53,551 nt of DNA from Paraburkholderia bannensis NBRC 103871 (lineage in GTDB: Bacteria > Pseudomonadota > Gammaproteobacteria > Burkholderiales > Burkholderiaceae). The notes under the pieces are model-generated. The model had not been told where the DNA came from and searched no databases. It saw only the letters and a list, made by a program, of their open reading frames with translations. Where the stretch lies: positions 1 through 53,551 of the forward strand of contig NZ_BAYA01000041.1 in NCBI RefSeq assembly GCF_000685015.1, written 5' to 3'. The position numbers and the translations under genes were made by a program. Every line of letters starts with the position of its first letter. Position 1 is the stretch's first letter. Below, one piece after another: positions 1-7,897 of the stretch.

Positions 1-217
1 GCTGCTGTCGGCGACGCCCGCGATCTTCGAGGCAGACCGGCGCGTGAAGATCCGGCTCGAAGGTGAATTGCCGTCGCCGCTGAATCCGCCGTCGGGCTGT
101 ACGTTCCATCAGCGTTGTCCGTATGCGATCGAGCGCTGCCGCCAGGAAGTGCCGCAACTTCGCGAAGTCGATGGGCGTCAGGTATCCTGCCATCGTGCAG
201 AGGAGGTGGGGGAATAG
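1..217 (+). CDS. Peptide ABC transporter ATP-binding protein, C-terminal end (partial)
   Basis: This is the last 72 codons (71 residues and a TAG stop) of a gene that begins before the window, read in the frame starting at base 2. The piece carries the C-terminal oligopeptide/dipeptide transporter motif: a proline-rich stretch (LPSPLNPPSGC) followed by Cys residues in the pattern GCTFHQRCPYAIERC and a final SCH. That motif marks the OppD/DppD/DppF ATPases that drive oligo- or dipeptide import through an inner-membrane permease. The ATPase core lies outside the window, so the exact substrate and the choice between D and F subunits cannot be decided. It ends one base before the ATG of the next gene, so the two are probably co-transcribed. 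Confidence 0.85.
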   Translation, partial: LLSATPAIFEADRRVKIRLEGELPSPLNPPSGCTFHQRCPYAIERCRQEVPQLREVDGRQVSCHRAEEVGE

Positions 218-218
218 G

Positions 219-1466
219 ATGCTTGAAGCGACGGCGGCGCGTCGTTTTGCGCGCCGCCAACGTAGAAGCGGCCGTCGCGCCGCTTTGAAATTGCGGGCGT
301 GGGTCTGGCGCCAGGGACGAACGGCGCGCGCTGCGATGGGCGCGGCGCTCGCGCTTGCCGTGGCGCTCGGGCCTTCGCTCGACCGTCCGCTGAGGCTCGC
401 CGGTGCTTCGAATGCCGCCGGTTCGCCGGGTTTGCAGGGTTCGCGCACCTTCATGCCGCGCGCCTTCGGCGCGGGCGCTGCCGCCAATACGCCCGGCGTG
501 CGTCCCCCGGTGCCGGCTTCACGGTTGCCGGGTTCGTCGTCGGGGGGGAGCCTGCCGGGCTTCCACTCGCCGCCCCCCGTGCAGAGCTACGCCTCAGGCA
601 CGACCGCGGGCGGCCCGGTGCGCACGCAACCGGCTCGCATGCCGTTCTATGTCGCCACGCGCGGCACCACTACGATCTACCTGCTTGGCACGCTCCACGT
701 GGGCGACCCCGTCGACTACCCGCCGAACCAGCCGTTTCGTGCGCCGATCCTCGCGGCGCTCAACGCGTCGCCTACGCTCGCGCTCGAACTCTCGCCCGAC
801 GATCTGCTGGTCTCGCAGGACGATGTGTCGAAATATGGCGTATGCCGCCGTCCGTGCCTCGAACAGATGCTGCCCGAGCCGCTGTGGGCGAAGCTTGCGG
901 CGCGCCTGCGCGGCAATCCCGAGGCGCTCGCCGAAATCCGCAAGATGAAGCCGTGGCTCGCTTCGCTGCTGGTGGAGACCTACGACTCGCTGAGTGCAGG
1001 CCTGCAAACCGAGTACGGCACCGAGGCGCAGTTGCAGAACGTCTACCTGCGCCTGAAGGGCCGCCGCGTCGTGGGCCTTGAGCGACTGGGCGAGCAGATG
1101 CGCGCCTTCACGAGCCTGAACCTCGCGCAGCAGCGCGAGATGCTGGCGCAGGATCTCGCGCAAACGCCTGCGCAGAATCTCGCCGATGTGCAGACGCTCC
1201 TGCGCCTGTGGCGCGTGGGCGACGCCGACGCGATCGCGGCCTGGGAAACCGCGCGGACTGAAAAGCTCTCGCACGATCAACGCGTGGCGGCATCGGTGGA
1301 CAACCGCATCGTCTACGAGCGCAACCGGCGCTTCGTCGCGCGCATGCAGCAGTACGCGGGGCCGAACAAGCCGTTGTTCGTGGCGATCGGCGCTTTGCAT
1401 CTGGGCGGGCGCAAGGGCGTGCTGCAACTGCTGCGTCAGCGCGGCTTTACGGTTGATCCGGGCTGA
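219..1466 (+). CDS. TraB/GumN family protein
   Basis: A 415-residue protein. The start at 219 is preferred over an in-frame ATG at 123 because AGGAGG lies at 201-206, and because 123 would overlap the previous gene by 95 bases. Residues about 36-51 form a short hydrophobic segment after a very basic N-terminus, so it is probably membrane-anchored or exported. An Ala/Gly/Pro/Ser-rich linker follows. The TraB/GumN domain starts near residue 142 and has the hallmark GTLHVGD at about 157 and a second paired motif, GALHLGG, at about 391. The family is related to TIKI-type metalloproteases, but its role in bacteria is mostly unknown. The last 20 bases overlap the 3' end of the convergent TPR gene. 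Confidence 0.85.
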   Translation: MLEATAARRFARRQRRSGRRAALKLRAWVWRQGRTARAAMGAALALAVALGPSLDRPLRLAGASNAAGSPGLQGSRTFMPRAFGAGAAANTPGVRPPVPASRLPGSSSGGSLPGFHSPPPVQSYASGTTAGGPVRTQPARMPFYVATRGTTTIYLLGTLHVGDPVDYPPNQPFRAPILAALNASPTLALELSPDDLLVSQDDVSKYGVCRRPCLEQMLPEPLWAKLAARLRGNPEALAEIRKMKPWLASLLVETYDSLSAGLQTEYGTEAQLQNVYLRLKGRRVVGLERLGEQMRAFTSLNLAQQREMLAQDLAQTPAQNLADVQTLLRLWRVGDADAIAAWETARTEKLSHDQRVAASVDNRIVYERNRRFVARMQQYAGPNKPLFVAIGALHLGGRKGVLQLLRQRGFTVDPG

Positions 1467-3330
1467 ACAGGGCATCCTGCTCGGGCGCCTTACGGGCTCG
1501 TGAAGGTTTCCCGGACGTTTTCCCGGGCTTGGGCGCCGGCTTGCGCGTGCTGACGCGCTTCGGCTTTCTCTCCAGCGCTTCGCGCAACGCCGCGATCACC
1601 GTGCTCCAGTCGCCCACTTCCTCCTGCCGGAACAATCGCGCGGTGGGATACCACGGCGAGTCCGCGCGCTTTTCGAGCCAGCGCCATTCGCCGTTCGCGG
1701 GCACCAGCACCCAGACCGGCTTGCCGAGCGCGCCCGCCAGATGAGCAACCGACGTATCCACCGCGATCACGATATCGAGGTTCATGATGAGCGCAGCGGT
1801 ATCGCCGAAGTCACGCAGCTCATCGGTGAAATCGTGGAGGGTTGCGCCGGTCTCCAGCGCCGCAAGCTGCGCGCGGGCCGCGTCGCCCTTTTGCAGCGAG
1901 AACCAGTGGAGCTTGTCGAGCGCGAATAGCGGAGCAAATGCCGCAAGCGCCACGGAACGGTTGCGGTCGTTGTAGAAGCCTGGATTGCCCGCCCAGACGA
2001 GGCCAATCCTGCGATGACCCGCGGCCTTGCCCGCGACCGTTTCCACCCGCGCCTTCCACGCCTCGATCTCGACCTCGCGCGCGAACAGATACGGCACCGT
2101 GGCCGGGATCGTGTCGAGTTCCGTCCTGCAAACGGACGGTGCGCTCATTGCGTAGATCCAGTAGTCGTAGTCGCCCGCGGGCTTGCCAGTCCAGGCGCGG
2201 TGCACGCCCGGCACCGACTGCGCGAGCAGTTGCAGCGGCTGCGTGATGCAGACATCGACGCTCGCGCCGCGCGCGGCGATCTCGGTGACGTAGCGCACGA
2301 ACTGGATCTGGTCGCCGTAACCCTGCTCGTGCACCAGCAGCACGCGCTTGCCGTCAAGGGGTTCGCCGCGCCATTCAGCGATGCCTTCGATGTCGAATGG
2401 CGCGTAATCGCAGGCACGCCAGCGCCGCGCGTATTCGGCCCAGCCCTCGCGGTATTCGCCGCGCTTGAGCTTGAGCCAGACGAGGTTCTGGCGAGCGTCG
2501 GCGTGTTCGGGATCGAGCGCGAGCGCCTGTTCGTAGTAAGGCGCTTCCTCGTCGTTGCGGCCTTGCGCGCCGAGCGACGCGCCCAGGCACACGAGATTGG
2601 CCGCGTTGGGCTCCAGCGCCACGGCCTCGCGGTAGCAACGCTCCGCTTCGCGATAGTCGCCGCTCTGGCCGAGCGCGGTGCCCAGGTTCACCCATGCGGC
2701 GGCATAGCCAGGCGCGAGGGCGATACAGCGGCGGTAATGCGTGATGGCGGCGGCATCGTCGCCGAGCGCGCGCAGCGCATTGGCCATATTGAAGTGCAGC
2801 GCGGCGTCGTCGCCCGCGAGTTCGAGCGCCTCGCGATAGCACGCGAGCGCTTCCTCATAGCGCCCGAGCTTCGCGAGCACGCTGCCGAGATTGAGCCGCG
2901 CGTCGGTGGCCGCCGGGTTCAGCGCGAGCGCCGCGCGGCAGTGGCGCGCCGCGCCCGCAAGATCGCCCATGTCGCGCAAGGTGAGCGCGAGATTGTTATG
3001 GGCGTCGGCGAAACCGGAATTCAGGCGCAGCGCTTCGCGCAGGTTGTGCGCGGCTTCGCTGTGCAGGCCGAGCGCGCGAGCGGCGAGAGCGCGGTTGCTC
3101 CAGCAGATGGCGTCGCTGGGCGCGTGCTGGAGCGCGCGATCCATCAGTTCGAGCGCGCCGCGATGGTCGCCTTGCTGATGCCGCACGACGCCCAGGTAGT
3201 GCAGCGCGTCGGTATGAGCCGGGTCTTGCTCGATCAGCGCCTGGTAGACGGCTTGCGCTTCGTCGAGGCGGCCTGCGCCGTGCGCGGCCAGGGCTGCTGA
3301 GAAGCGGCTGGCGGAAGAATCGGAGGTCAT
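1447..3330 (-). CDS. Tetratricopeptide-repeat protein with glycosyltransferase-like C-terminal domain
   Basis: A 627-residue protein. Roughly residues 5-290 are consecutive TPR units of 34 residues, with repeated signatures such as ALxxxP and AxxNLG. The C-terminal half (about 300-580) looks like the glycosyltransferase family 9/41-like domain often fused to TPRs in proteobacteria: it has a HEQGYGDQIQFVRY segment, a GLVWAGNP segment, and a DTSVAHLAGALGKPVW motif typical of heptosyltransferase-like folds. A Lys/Arg/Pro-rich tail of about 40 residues follows, probably disordered. Such proteins are thought to glycosylate surface structures or proteins; the acceptor here is unknown. No strong ribosome-binding site is visible at the ATG. 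It is convergent with the TraB/GumN gene, overlapping it by 20 bases. Confidence 0.85.
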   Translation of the reverse strand: MTSDSSASRFSAALAAHGAGRLDEAQAVYQALIEQDPAHTDALHYLGVVRHQQGDHRGALELMDRALQHAPSDAICWSNRALAARALGLHSEAAHNLREALRLNSGFADAHNNLALTLRDMGDLAGAARHCRAALALNPAATDARLNLGSVLAKLGRYEEALACYREALELAGDDAALHFNMANALRALGDDAAAITHYRRCIALAPGYAAAWVNLGTALGQSGDYREAERCYREAVALEPNAANLVCLGASLGAQGRNDEEAPYYEQALALDPEHADARQNLVWLKLKRGEYREGWAEYARRWRACDYAPFDIEGIAEWRGEPLDGKRVLLVHEQGYGDQIQFVRYVTEIAARGASVDVCITQPLQLLAQSVPGVHRAWTGKPAGDYDYWIYAMSAPSVCRTELDTIPATVPYLFAREVEIEAWKARVETVAGKAAGHRRIGLVWAGNPGFYNDRNRSVALAAFAPLFALDKLHWFSLQKGDAARAQLAALETGATLHDFTDELRDFGDTAALIMNLDIVIAVDTSVAHLAGALGKPVWVLVPANGEWRWLEKRADSPWYPTARLFRQEEVGDWSTVIAALREALERKPKRVSTRKPAPKPGKTSGKPSRARKAPEQDALFSPDQP

Positions 3331-3580
3331 GGAGATCGTGCGGCTGGCGGGTGCCGCACGCGCTGGGCAGGCTGCGCGGGCCGCTGACCGGATTGTGTAG
3401 GGAATCCAACAAGGTACGGATCAGGCTTCCGATCGAGGATCAGAAAAATCCGAAAGTGACGGCGAGACTGACGATGCCACGGGGAACATGCGCGCAGCCC
3501 GTCTGCTTTAGTTGGAATCCGATATCGGCGAATGTGCGGTGCTTCTACGATGCGACTTTCCTCTGCTCACTAGCCGCATC

Positions 3581-4411
3581 ATGCTGAATCCACCTTTAGC
3601 CGGATCTGCCAGGCCTGACGTTCCCGTCGTTAGCGTCATCACGCCTACATGGCAGCGCGAAGCCATGCTGCCGTTCGCTTATCGCTCGTTCGCGCAGCAG
3701 GACGTGGGCGAGTGCGAGTGGATCGTGGTTGACGACAGCGCCGAGCCCAGCGCCTTCATGGCGAGCCTGCGCGACCCGCGCGTGGTGTATCGGCACGTGT
3801 CGCAACGCATGAGCATCGGCGAGAAGCGCAACCTCGCGGCCGGTCTCGCGCGCGCCGAGGTCATCGCCCACTTCGACGACGACGAGTTCTACGCGCCGGC
3901 GTACCTGCGCACGATGCTCGACCAGATGAAGGCGGGCAACGCGGACATGGTCAAGCTCAGCGCCTTCTTTCTGTATAGCCGCGTGTACGGCCAGTTCGCG
4001 TGGTGGGACACGCTGCGCAAGAGCGGGCTGCATTTCCGCTGGAGCCGGCAGCCGATGACATCGCTGAGTTTTCCGACCGAGCACAAGGCATTCGCCGACA
4101 ACCATCTGGGCTACGGCTTCAGCTATGTCTACACGAAGCGCCTTTGGGCGGCGGGGCCGTTCGAGCCGTCGTCGTTCAACGAGGATGGCGCGTTCACGCA
4201 GGCGGCGTGCAGGCGCGGCGCGAAGCTGATGCTGGTCGCCGACGACGTCGGCCTGTGCGTGCACGTGCTGCACGCGTACAACACATCGGCGAGCTTTCCG
4301 CAGTACATCCTGCCGGACGCGCTGGTCGCGCAGCATTTCCCGCGCTTCGCCGAGGCGATGCGGGACATGCCGGCGCTCACTCAACCGCTCACCCAACCCA
4401 CGAGCGCCTGA
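3581..4411 (+). CDS. Glycosyltransferase family 2 protein
   Basis: A 276-residue protein with a GT-A fold. The N-terminal strand VSVITPTW, the acidic VVDDS near residue 49 and a DDDEF cluster near residue 100 (the DxD-type metal and sugar-nucleotide site) mark family 2. The enzyme should transfer a sugar from a nucleotide donor in the cytoplasm, but donor and acceptor cannot be told. No membrane segment is evident. The ATG at 3581 fits the family N-terminus; the frame stays open back to a TTG at 3512, and neither start has a convincing ribosome-binding site. It lies next to the TPR-glycosyltransferase gene on the other strand, which suggests a small glycosylation locus. Confidence 0.85.
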   Translation: MLNPPLAGSARPDVPVVSVITPTWQREAMLPFAYRSFAQQDVGECEWIVVDDSAEPSAFMASLRDPRVVYRHVSQRMSIGEKRNLAAGLARAEVIAHFDDDEFYAPAYLRTMLDQMKAGNADMVKLSAFFLYSRVYGQFAWWDTLRKSGLHFRWSRQPMTSLSFPTEHKAFADNHLGYGFSYVYTKRLWAAGPFEPSSFNEDGAFTQAACRRGAKLMLVADDVGLCVHVLHAYNTSASFPQYILPDALVAQHFPRFAEAMRDMPALTQPLTQPTSA

Positions 4412-4417
4412 AGATGC

Positions 4418-5167
4418 TCAGGCCGCGCCCGCCACGCGCACGCCGATGCCCGCTTCGTCGAGCGCCGCGCGGATGCGCCGCGCGAACGCCAGTGCGTGCG
4501 GGCCGTCGCCGTGCAGGCAGATGGTCTGCGCATTGAGCGGCACCCACGCGCCATCGACGGCCTGCACGCGTTGCTCGCGGATCATCGCGAGCGTGCGTGC
4601 GAGCACGGTCTCCTCGTCGTCGAGCAGCGCGCCCGGCTCGCTGCGCGGCACGAGCGAGCCGTCGGCGCGATAGCCGCGGTCGGCGAACACTTCCTCGATG
4701 GCGACAAGCCCCGCTTCGCGCGCGGCGCTCACGAGCCCGCTGCCCGCGAGTGCAAACACCGTCACCGACGGATCGAAGTCATGCACCGCGGAGACGATCG
4801 CATCGGCGATTTTCGCGTCTCGCGCGGCCTGGTTATAGAGCGCGCCGTGCGGCTTCACGTGCGCGATGCGCCCGCCCTCGGCCTGCGCGATCGCCGACAG
4901 CGCGCCCAGTTGATACAGCACGCCCGCGTAGATTTCCTCGGCGGGCAGATCCATTTCCTTGCGGCCGAAGTTTTCCGGATCGTTGAAGCTCGGATGCGCG
5001 CCGATCGAGACGCCCTTGCCGACGGCCCAGCGCACGCATTCGCGCATCGCGTTGGCGCCGCCCGCGTGCCAGCCGCACGCAATATTGGCCGAGCTCACGA
5101 GGTCGAGCAGCGCCTCGTCGGAGCCGCAGCCTTCGCCGAGGTCGGCGTTCAGATCGATGGTGGTCAT
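4418..5167 (-). CDS. pxpA: 5-oxoprolinase subunit PxpA (LamB/YcsF family)
   Basis: A 249-residue protein that spans the LamB/YcsF family. Hallmarks are the N-terminal DLNADLGEGCG, the SANIACGWHAG segment and HVKPHGALYN near residue 105. With PxpB and PxpC it forms an ATP-dependent 5-oxoprolinase that opens 5-oxoproline, a spontaneous damage product of glutamine and glutamate, to give glutamate. It is the third gene of the minus-strand set pxpB-pxpC-pxpA, separated from pxpC by 134 bases. That spacer contains an inverted repeat, so its expression relative to pxpBC may differ. Confidence 0.93.
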   Translation of the reverse strand: MTTIDLNADLGEGCGSDEALLDLVSSANIACGWHAGGANAMRECVRWAVGKGVSIGAHPSFNDPENFGRKEMDLPAEEIYAGVLYQLGALSAIAQAEGGRIAHVKPHGALYNQAARDAKIADAIVSAVHDFDPSVTVFALAGSGLVSAAREAGLVAIEEVFADRGYRADGSLVPRSEPGALLDDEETVLARTLAMIREQRVQAVDGAWVPLNAQTICLHGDGPHALAFARRIRAALDEAGIGVRVAGAA

Positions 5168-5194
5168 GGTGGTTCTCTCCGTATTGCCTGACGC

Positions 5195-5227
5195 CGCCCT
5201 CGCTGCCTGGTCCGGGCGGCGAGGGCG
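5195..5227. repeat. Inverted repeat between pxpC and pxpA
   Basis: Perfect 8-base arms CGCCCTCG (5195-5202) and CGAGGGCG (5220-5227) enclose a 17-base loop. There is no T-run on either strand, so a normal intrinsic terminator is unlikely. In the pxpC-pxpA spacer it could stabilise an mRNA end or pause transcription. Confidence 0.4.
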
Positions 5228-5301
5228 CTTGATGCGTTGCCTGCGTGTGATGCAGCGTTGCTCCGGCTGCTTTCGTTGTGGTTATCGCGGGTTATTGCGG
5301 G

Positions 5302-6357
5302 TCATCGCGAACGTGCGCGGCGCTCGTCCTGCATGGCGATCGCCGTGTCGATCTGGCGCAGGTACGCGCGCTCTTCGAGCAGCGCGTGACGCGCGACCGT
5401 CGGTGTCGTCTCGACAAATCGCAAGCCCGACGCCAGGCGCACCTGCGCGAGCTTCCAGAGATCCGCGCGTATCACCGCGCCGATCTTCGGATAGCCGCCC
5501 GTGGTCTGCGCATCGCTCATCAGCACGATCGGCTGGCCGTTCGGCGGCACCTGGATCGTGCCGGGCAGCACGGCGTGCGAGAGCAGGTCGGCGCTGGCTG
5601 CTTCCGGCTCGCGCGCGAGCGGCGTGCCTTCGAGGCGGTAGCCCATGCGGTTGCTGTTGGGCGTGACGCACCACTCGTCGGCCCAGAATGCGCGCTGTGC
5701 ATCGGGCGTGAAACTGTCGTACTCGGGGCCGCGCAACACGCGTACCGGCACCGCCCACAGCACGCCGTCCGGATGGCGGCCGCGCCGGTGATGCGGTTCA
5801 TCGACGTAGACGAAGCCGCATTGCGACGGCGCCTTCACGCCGAACGCCGGTGCGCCGGGCGCGAGCGAGGCGCGCTCGCCGCCCGGTGCGAACGACGCGC
5901 CCGTGGCGAGCCGGTCGCCGTCCTTGAGCGCACGGCCCGCAAGACCGCCGAAACCGGCCGCCAGGTCGGTGCTGCGCGAGCCGAGCATCGGCAGGACGTC
6001 GATGCCGCCCGCCACGCACACGTAGGCACGCATGCCGCGTTTCGCGCCCGGCAGCACGAGTTCCTCGCCTGCCGCGACCGGCAGGCTCCACCACGACCAG
6101 ACCGGCTTGCCGCCGAGCGTCGCGCCGAAGTCGGTGCCGGTGATGGCCACGCGCGTGGCGCGCGCAAAGCGCAGCGCGACCGGGCCGAAGGTGATTTCGA
6201 GACCGGCGGCGTCCGGACGATTGCCGACCAGCCGGTTGCCGACTTCGAGCGCGAGCGTGTCGAGTGCGCCGCCGCTGGCGACGCCCAGATGCCGCAAGCC
6301 GTGGCGGCCGAGATCCTGGACTGTGGTGAGCAGACCTGCGCGCAAGACTTCGATCAT
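5302..6357 (-). CDS. pxpC: 5-oxoprolinase subunit PxpC (biotin-dependent carboxyltransferase family)
   Basis: A 351-residue protein that covers the allophanate hydrolase subunit 2 / carboxyltransferase-like domain. Markers are the N-terminal TVQDLGRHGLRHLGV, the CVAGGIDV segment and the VLRGPEYDSF segment. It is the catalytic partner of PxpB in the cytoplasmic 5-oxoprolinase complex. Its ATG overlaps the stop of pxpB by four bases (ATGA), which indicates translational coupling and fits a fixed stoichiometry of B and C. Homologous subunits occur in urea-carboxylase systems, but the three-gene set with pxpA supports the 5-oxoprolinase role. Confidence 0.93.
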   Translation of the reverse strand: MIEVLRAGLLTTVQDLGRHGLRHLGVASGGALDTLALEVGNRLVGNRPDAAGLEITFGPVALRFARATRVAITGTDFGATLGGKPVWSWWSLPVAAGEELVLPGAKRGMRAYVCVAGGIDVLPMLGSRSTDLAAGFGGLAGRALKDGDRLATGASFAPGGERASLAPGAPAFGVKAPSQCGFVYVDEPHHRRGRHPDGVLWAVPVRVLRGPEYDSFTPDAQRAFWADEWCVTPNSNRMGYRLEGTPLAREPEAASADLLSHAVLPGTIQVPPNGQPIVLMSDAQTTGGYPKIGAVIRADLWKLAQVRLASGLRFVETTPTVARHALLEERAYLRQIDTAIAMQDERRARSR

Positions 6358-7055
6358 GCGTGGGCCTCCTCGTTGACGCTTGCGTCGATGCGCTCAATGA
6401 CGAAGCGCACGCGGTCGCCCGGCATGAGCAGGCTGGGCGGATTGCGCGTGGGATCGAACAGGTTGAGCGCGGTGCGGCCGATCAGTTGCCAGCCGCCGGG
6501 CGAGCGCGCGGGATAGATCCCGGTCTGCGCGCCGCCGATGCCGACCGATCCGGCGGGCACGGCCACGCGCGGCGTCGCACGGCGCGGTGCGTGCAACGCG
6601 GCGTCGAGGCCACCCAGATAAGCGAAACCGGGCTGGAAGCCGAGGAAGAACACCGTATAGACGCCCGCTGCGTGGCGCGCGGCGACATCGGCGGGAGCGA
6701 GGCCCGTGTGGCGCGCGACGGCGCCCAGATCGGGGCCCGCCTCGCCGCCGTAGTGCACAGGGATCTCGACTTCGCGGCCGGTCGCGGCGTCGGACTTGAG
6801 CGCGTCGCTGGCGTCGGCATCGTGCCAGGCGGCTTCGAGCGCGCGGGTGAGCGCGACGGCGTCGGCAGCCAGCGCATCGAAAACGATCGTCAGGTTGTTC
6901 ATGCCGGGCACGACTTCGCGCACGGCGTCCCAGCCGCGCGCGAGCGCGGCCACGGCCCAGATGCGGCGCTGCACGTCGAGCGTGGCGGGCGGCGGCGCTT
7001 CGCAGACGAGCGCCTCATCGCCAAGCGGATAAATACGGGGAGCAGGATTGCGCAT
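6354..7055 (-). CDS. pxpB: 5-oxoprolinase subunit PxpB
   Basis: A 233-residue protein of the allophanate hydrolase subunit 1 (KipI-like) family. Seen are IPVHYGGEAGPDL near the middle, FFLGFQPGFAYLGG, and a C-terminal GGWQLIGRT. The ATG at 7055 is chosen because homologues begin with a short lead into the PLGDEALV strand; the frame extends upstream to 7118 without recognisable sequence. It is the first gene of pxpBCA. The 198 bases upstream contain a direct repeat TCGAC-(6)-TCGAC at about 7142-7157, which could be part of the promoter or operator; this is weak evidence. Confidence 0.92.
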   Translation of the reverse strand: MRNPAPRIYPLGDEALVCEAPPPATLDVQRRIWAVAALARGWDAVREVVPGMNNLTIVFDALAADAVALTRALEAAWHDADASDALKSDAATGREVEIPVHYGGEAGPDLGAVARHTGLAPADVAARHAAGVYTVFFLGFQPGFAYLGGLDAALHAPRRATPRVAVPAGSVGIGGAQTGIYPARSPGGWQLIGRTALNLFDPTRNPPSLLMPGDRVRFVIERIDASVNEEAHA

Positions 7056-7253
7056 GAGGTTTGGAATCCGTCGCCAGCGGGCGGCGCGCTGTTCTACGCG
7101 ATGCGCAGCGCCGGGCACACGGATGGGGTCAAGTTACTTTCTCGACGAATTATCGACAATTTCTGGATAAGCGTTTGCCCCAGGGCACAGCGCGATGCGT
7201 CGAACAGACACAGCGGTGAAAGAAACGGCGTGGCGACGTGGGGAAGCTCGTGC

Positions 7254-7877
7254 TCAACGCGCTTGCAAACGTCCCGCGAGATGCGAGTGCGCATCGGTGA
7301 CGACGGCGTCGAGCGGCAGGTCGTGCGCTTCCGGTTCGAGCACGCCGTCGTCGATCCGGCACGCCTCCCAGGCGACGCCCACCGTGAGCGGGGGCTGTGC
7401 GGCGGGCCAGGCGGCGAGCGTGCGGTCGTAATAGCCGCCGCCGTAACCCAGCCGGTAGCCCGCGCGATCGAAACCCACGCATGGCACCAGCAGCAGATCG
7501 GGGAGGGCCAGGTCCTGTGCGTCCTGCGCGGCCGGTTCGGGAATGCCGTGATGGCCTTCGCGCATCGCCGCGTGCGGCGTCCAGAAATAGAACTGCAAGG
7601 GTGTGTGACGTTCGTGAATGACCGGCAATGCGGCGCGACGCGATGCATCGGCGGCGAGCCACGCGGCGATCCAGGCGCGCGCATCGAACTCGCCGGGCAA
7701 CGGCCAGTAAAAACCGATCGTACGGGGCGCGAGATGCGCGATGAGTGCATCGAGATTCGCCGTCAGCGCGGCAGTCGCAACTTCGTCGGAAAAGGCCGCC
7801 AGACGGGCCTCGCGAAGCCGTAAACGCCACGTCTTTTTGGCTTCGGCCAAAGGGTTGCGTGCTATGCTTGGGTTCAC
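7254..7877 (-). CDS. 5-formyltetrahydrofolate cyclo-ligase
   Basis: A 207-residue protein if it starts at the GTG at 7877. That start has GGAG six bases upstream and leaves 20 bases to the divergent transglycosylase gene; an ATG at 7943 would overlap that gene by 46 bases. The sequence carries the family's basic N-terminal helix (KKTWRLRLREAR), the FYWPLPGEFD region, and the nucleotide-binding GYGGGYYDRTLA loop. The enzyme uses ATP to turn 5-formyl-THF into 5,10-methenyl-THF in the cytoplasm, returning a storage folate to one-carbon metabolism. Length is normal for the family. Confidence 0.9.
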   Translation of the reverse strand: MNPSIARNPLAEAKKTWRLRLREARLAAFSDEVATAALTANLDALIAHLAPRTIGFYWPLPGEFDARAWIAAWLAADASRRAALPVIHERHTPLQFYFWTPHAAMREGHHGIPEPAAQDAQDLALPDLLLVPCVGFDRAGYRLGYGGGYYDRTLAAWPAAQPPLTVGVAWEACRIDDGVLEPEAHDLPLDAVVTDAHSHLAGRLQAR

Positions 7878-7897
7878 CTCGCGCTCCAGAAATAACG

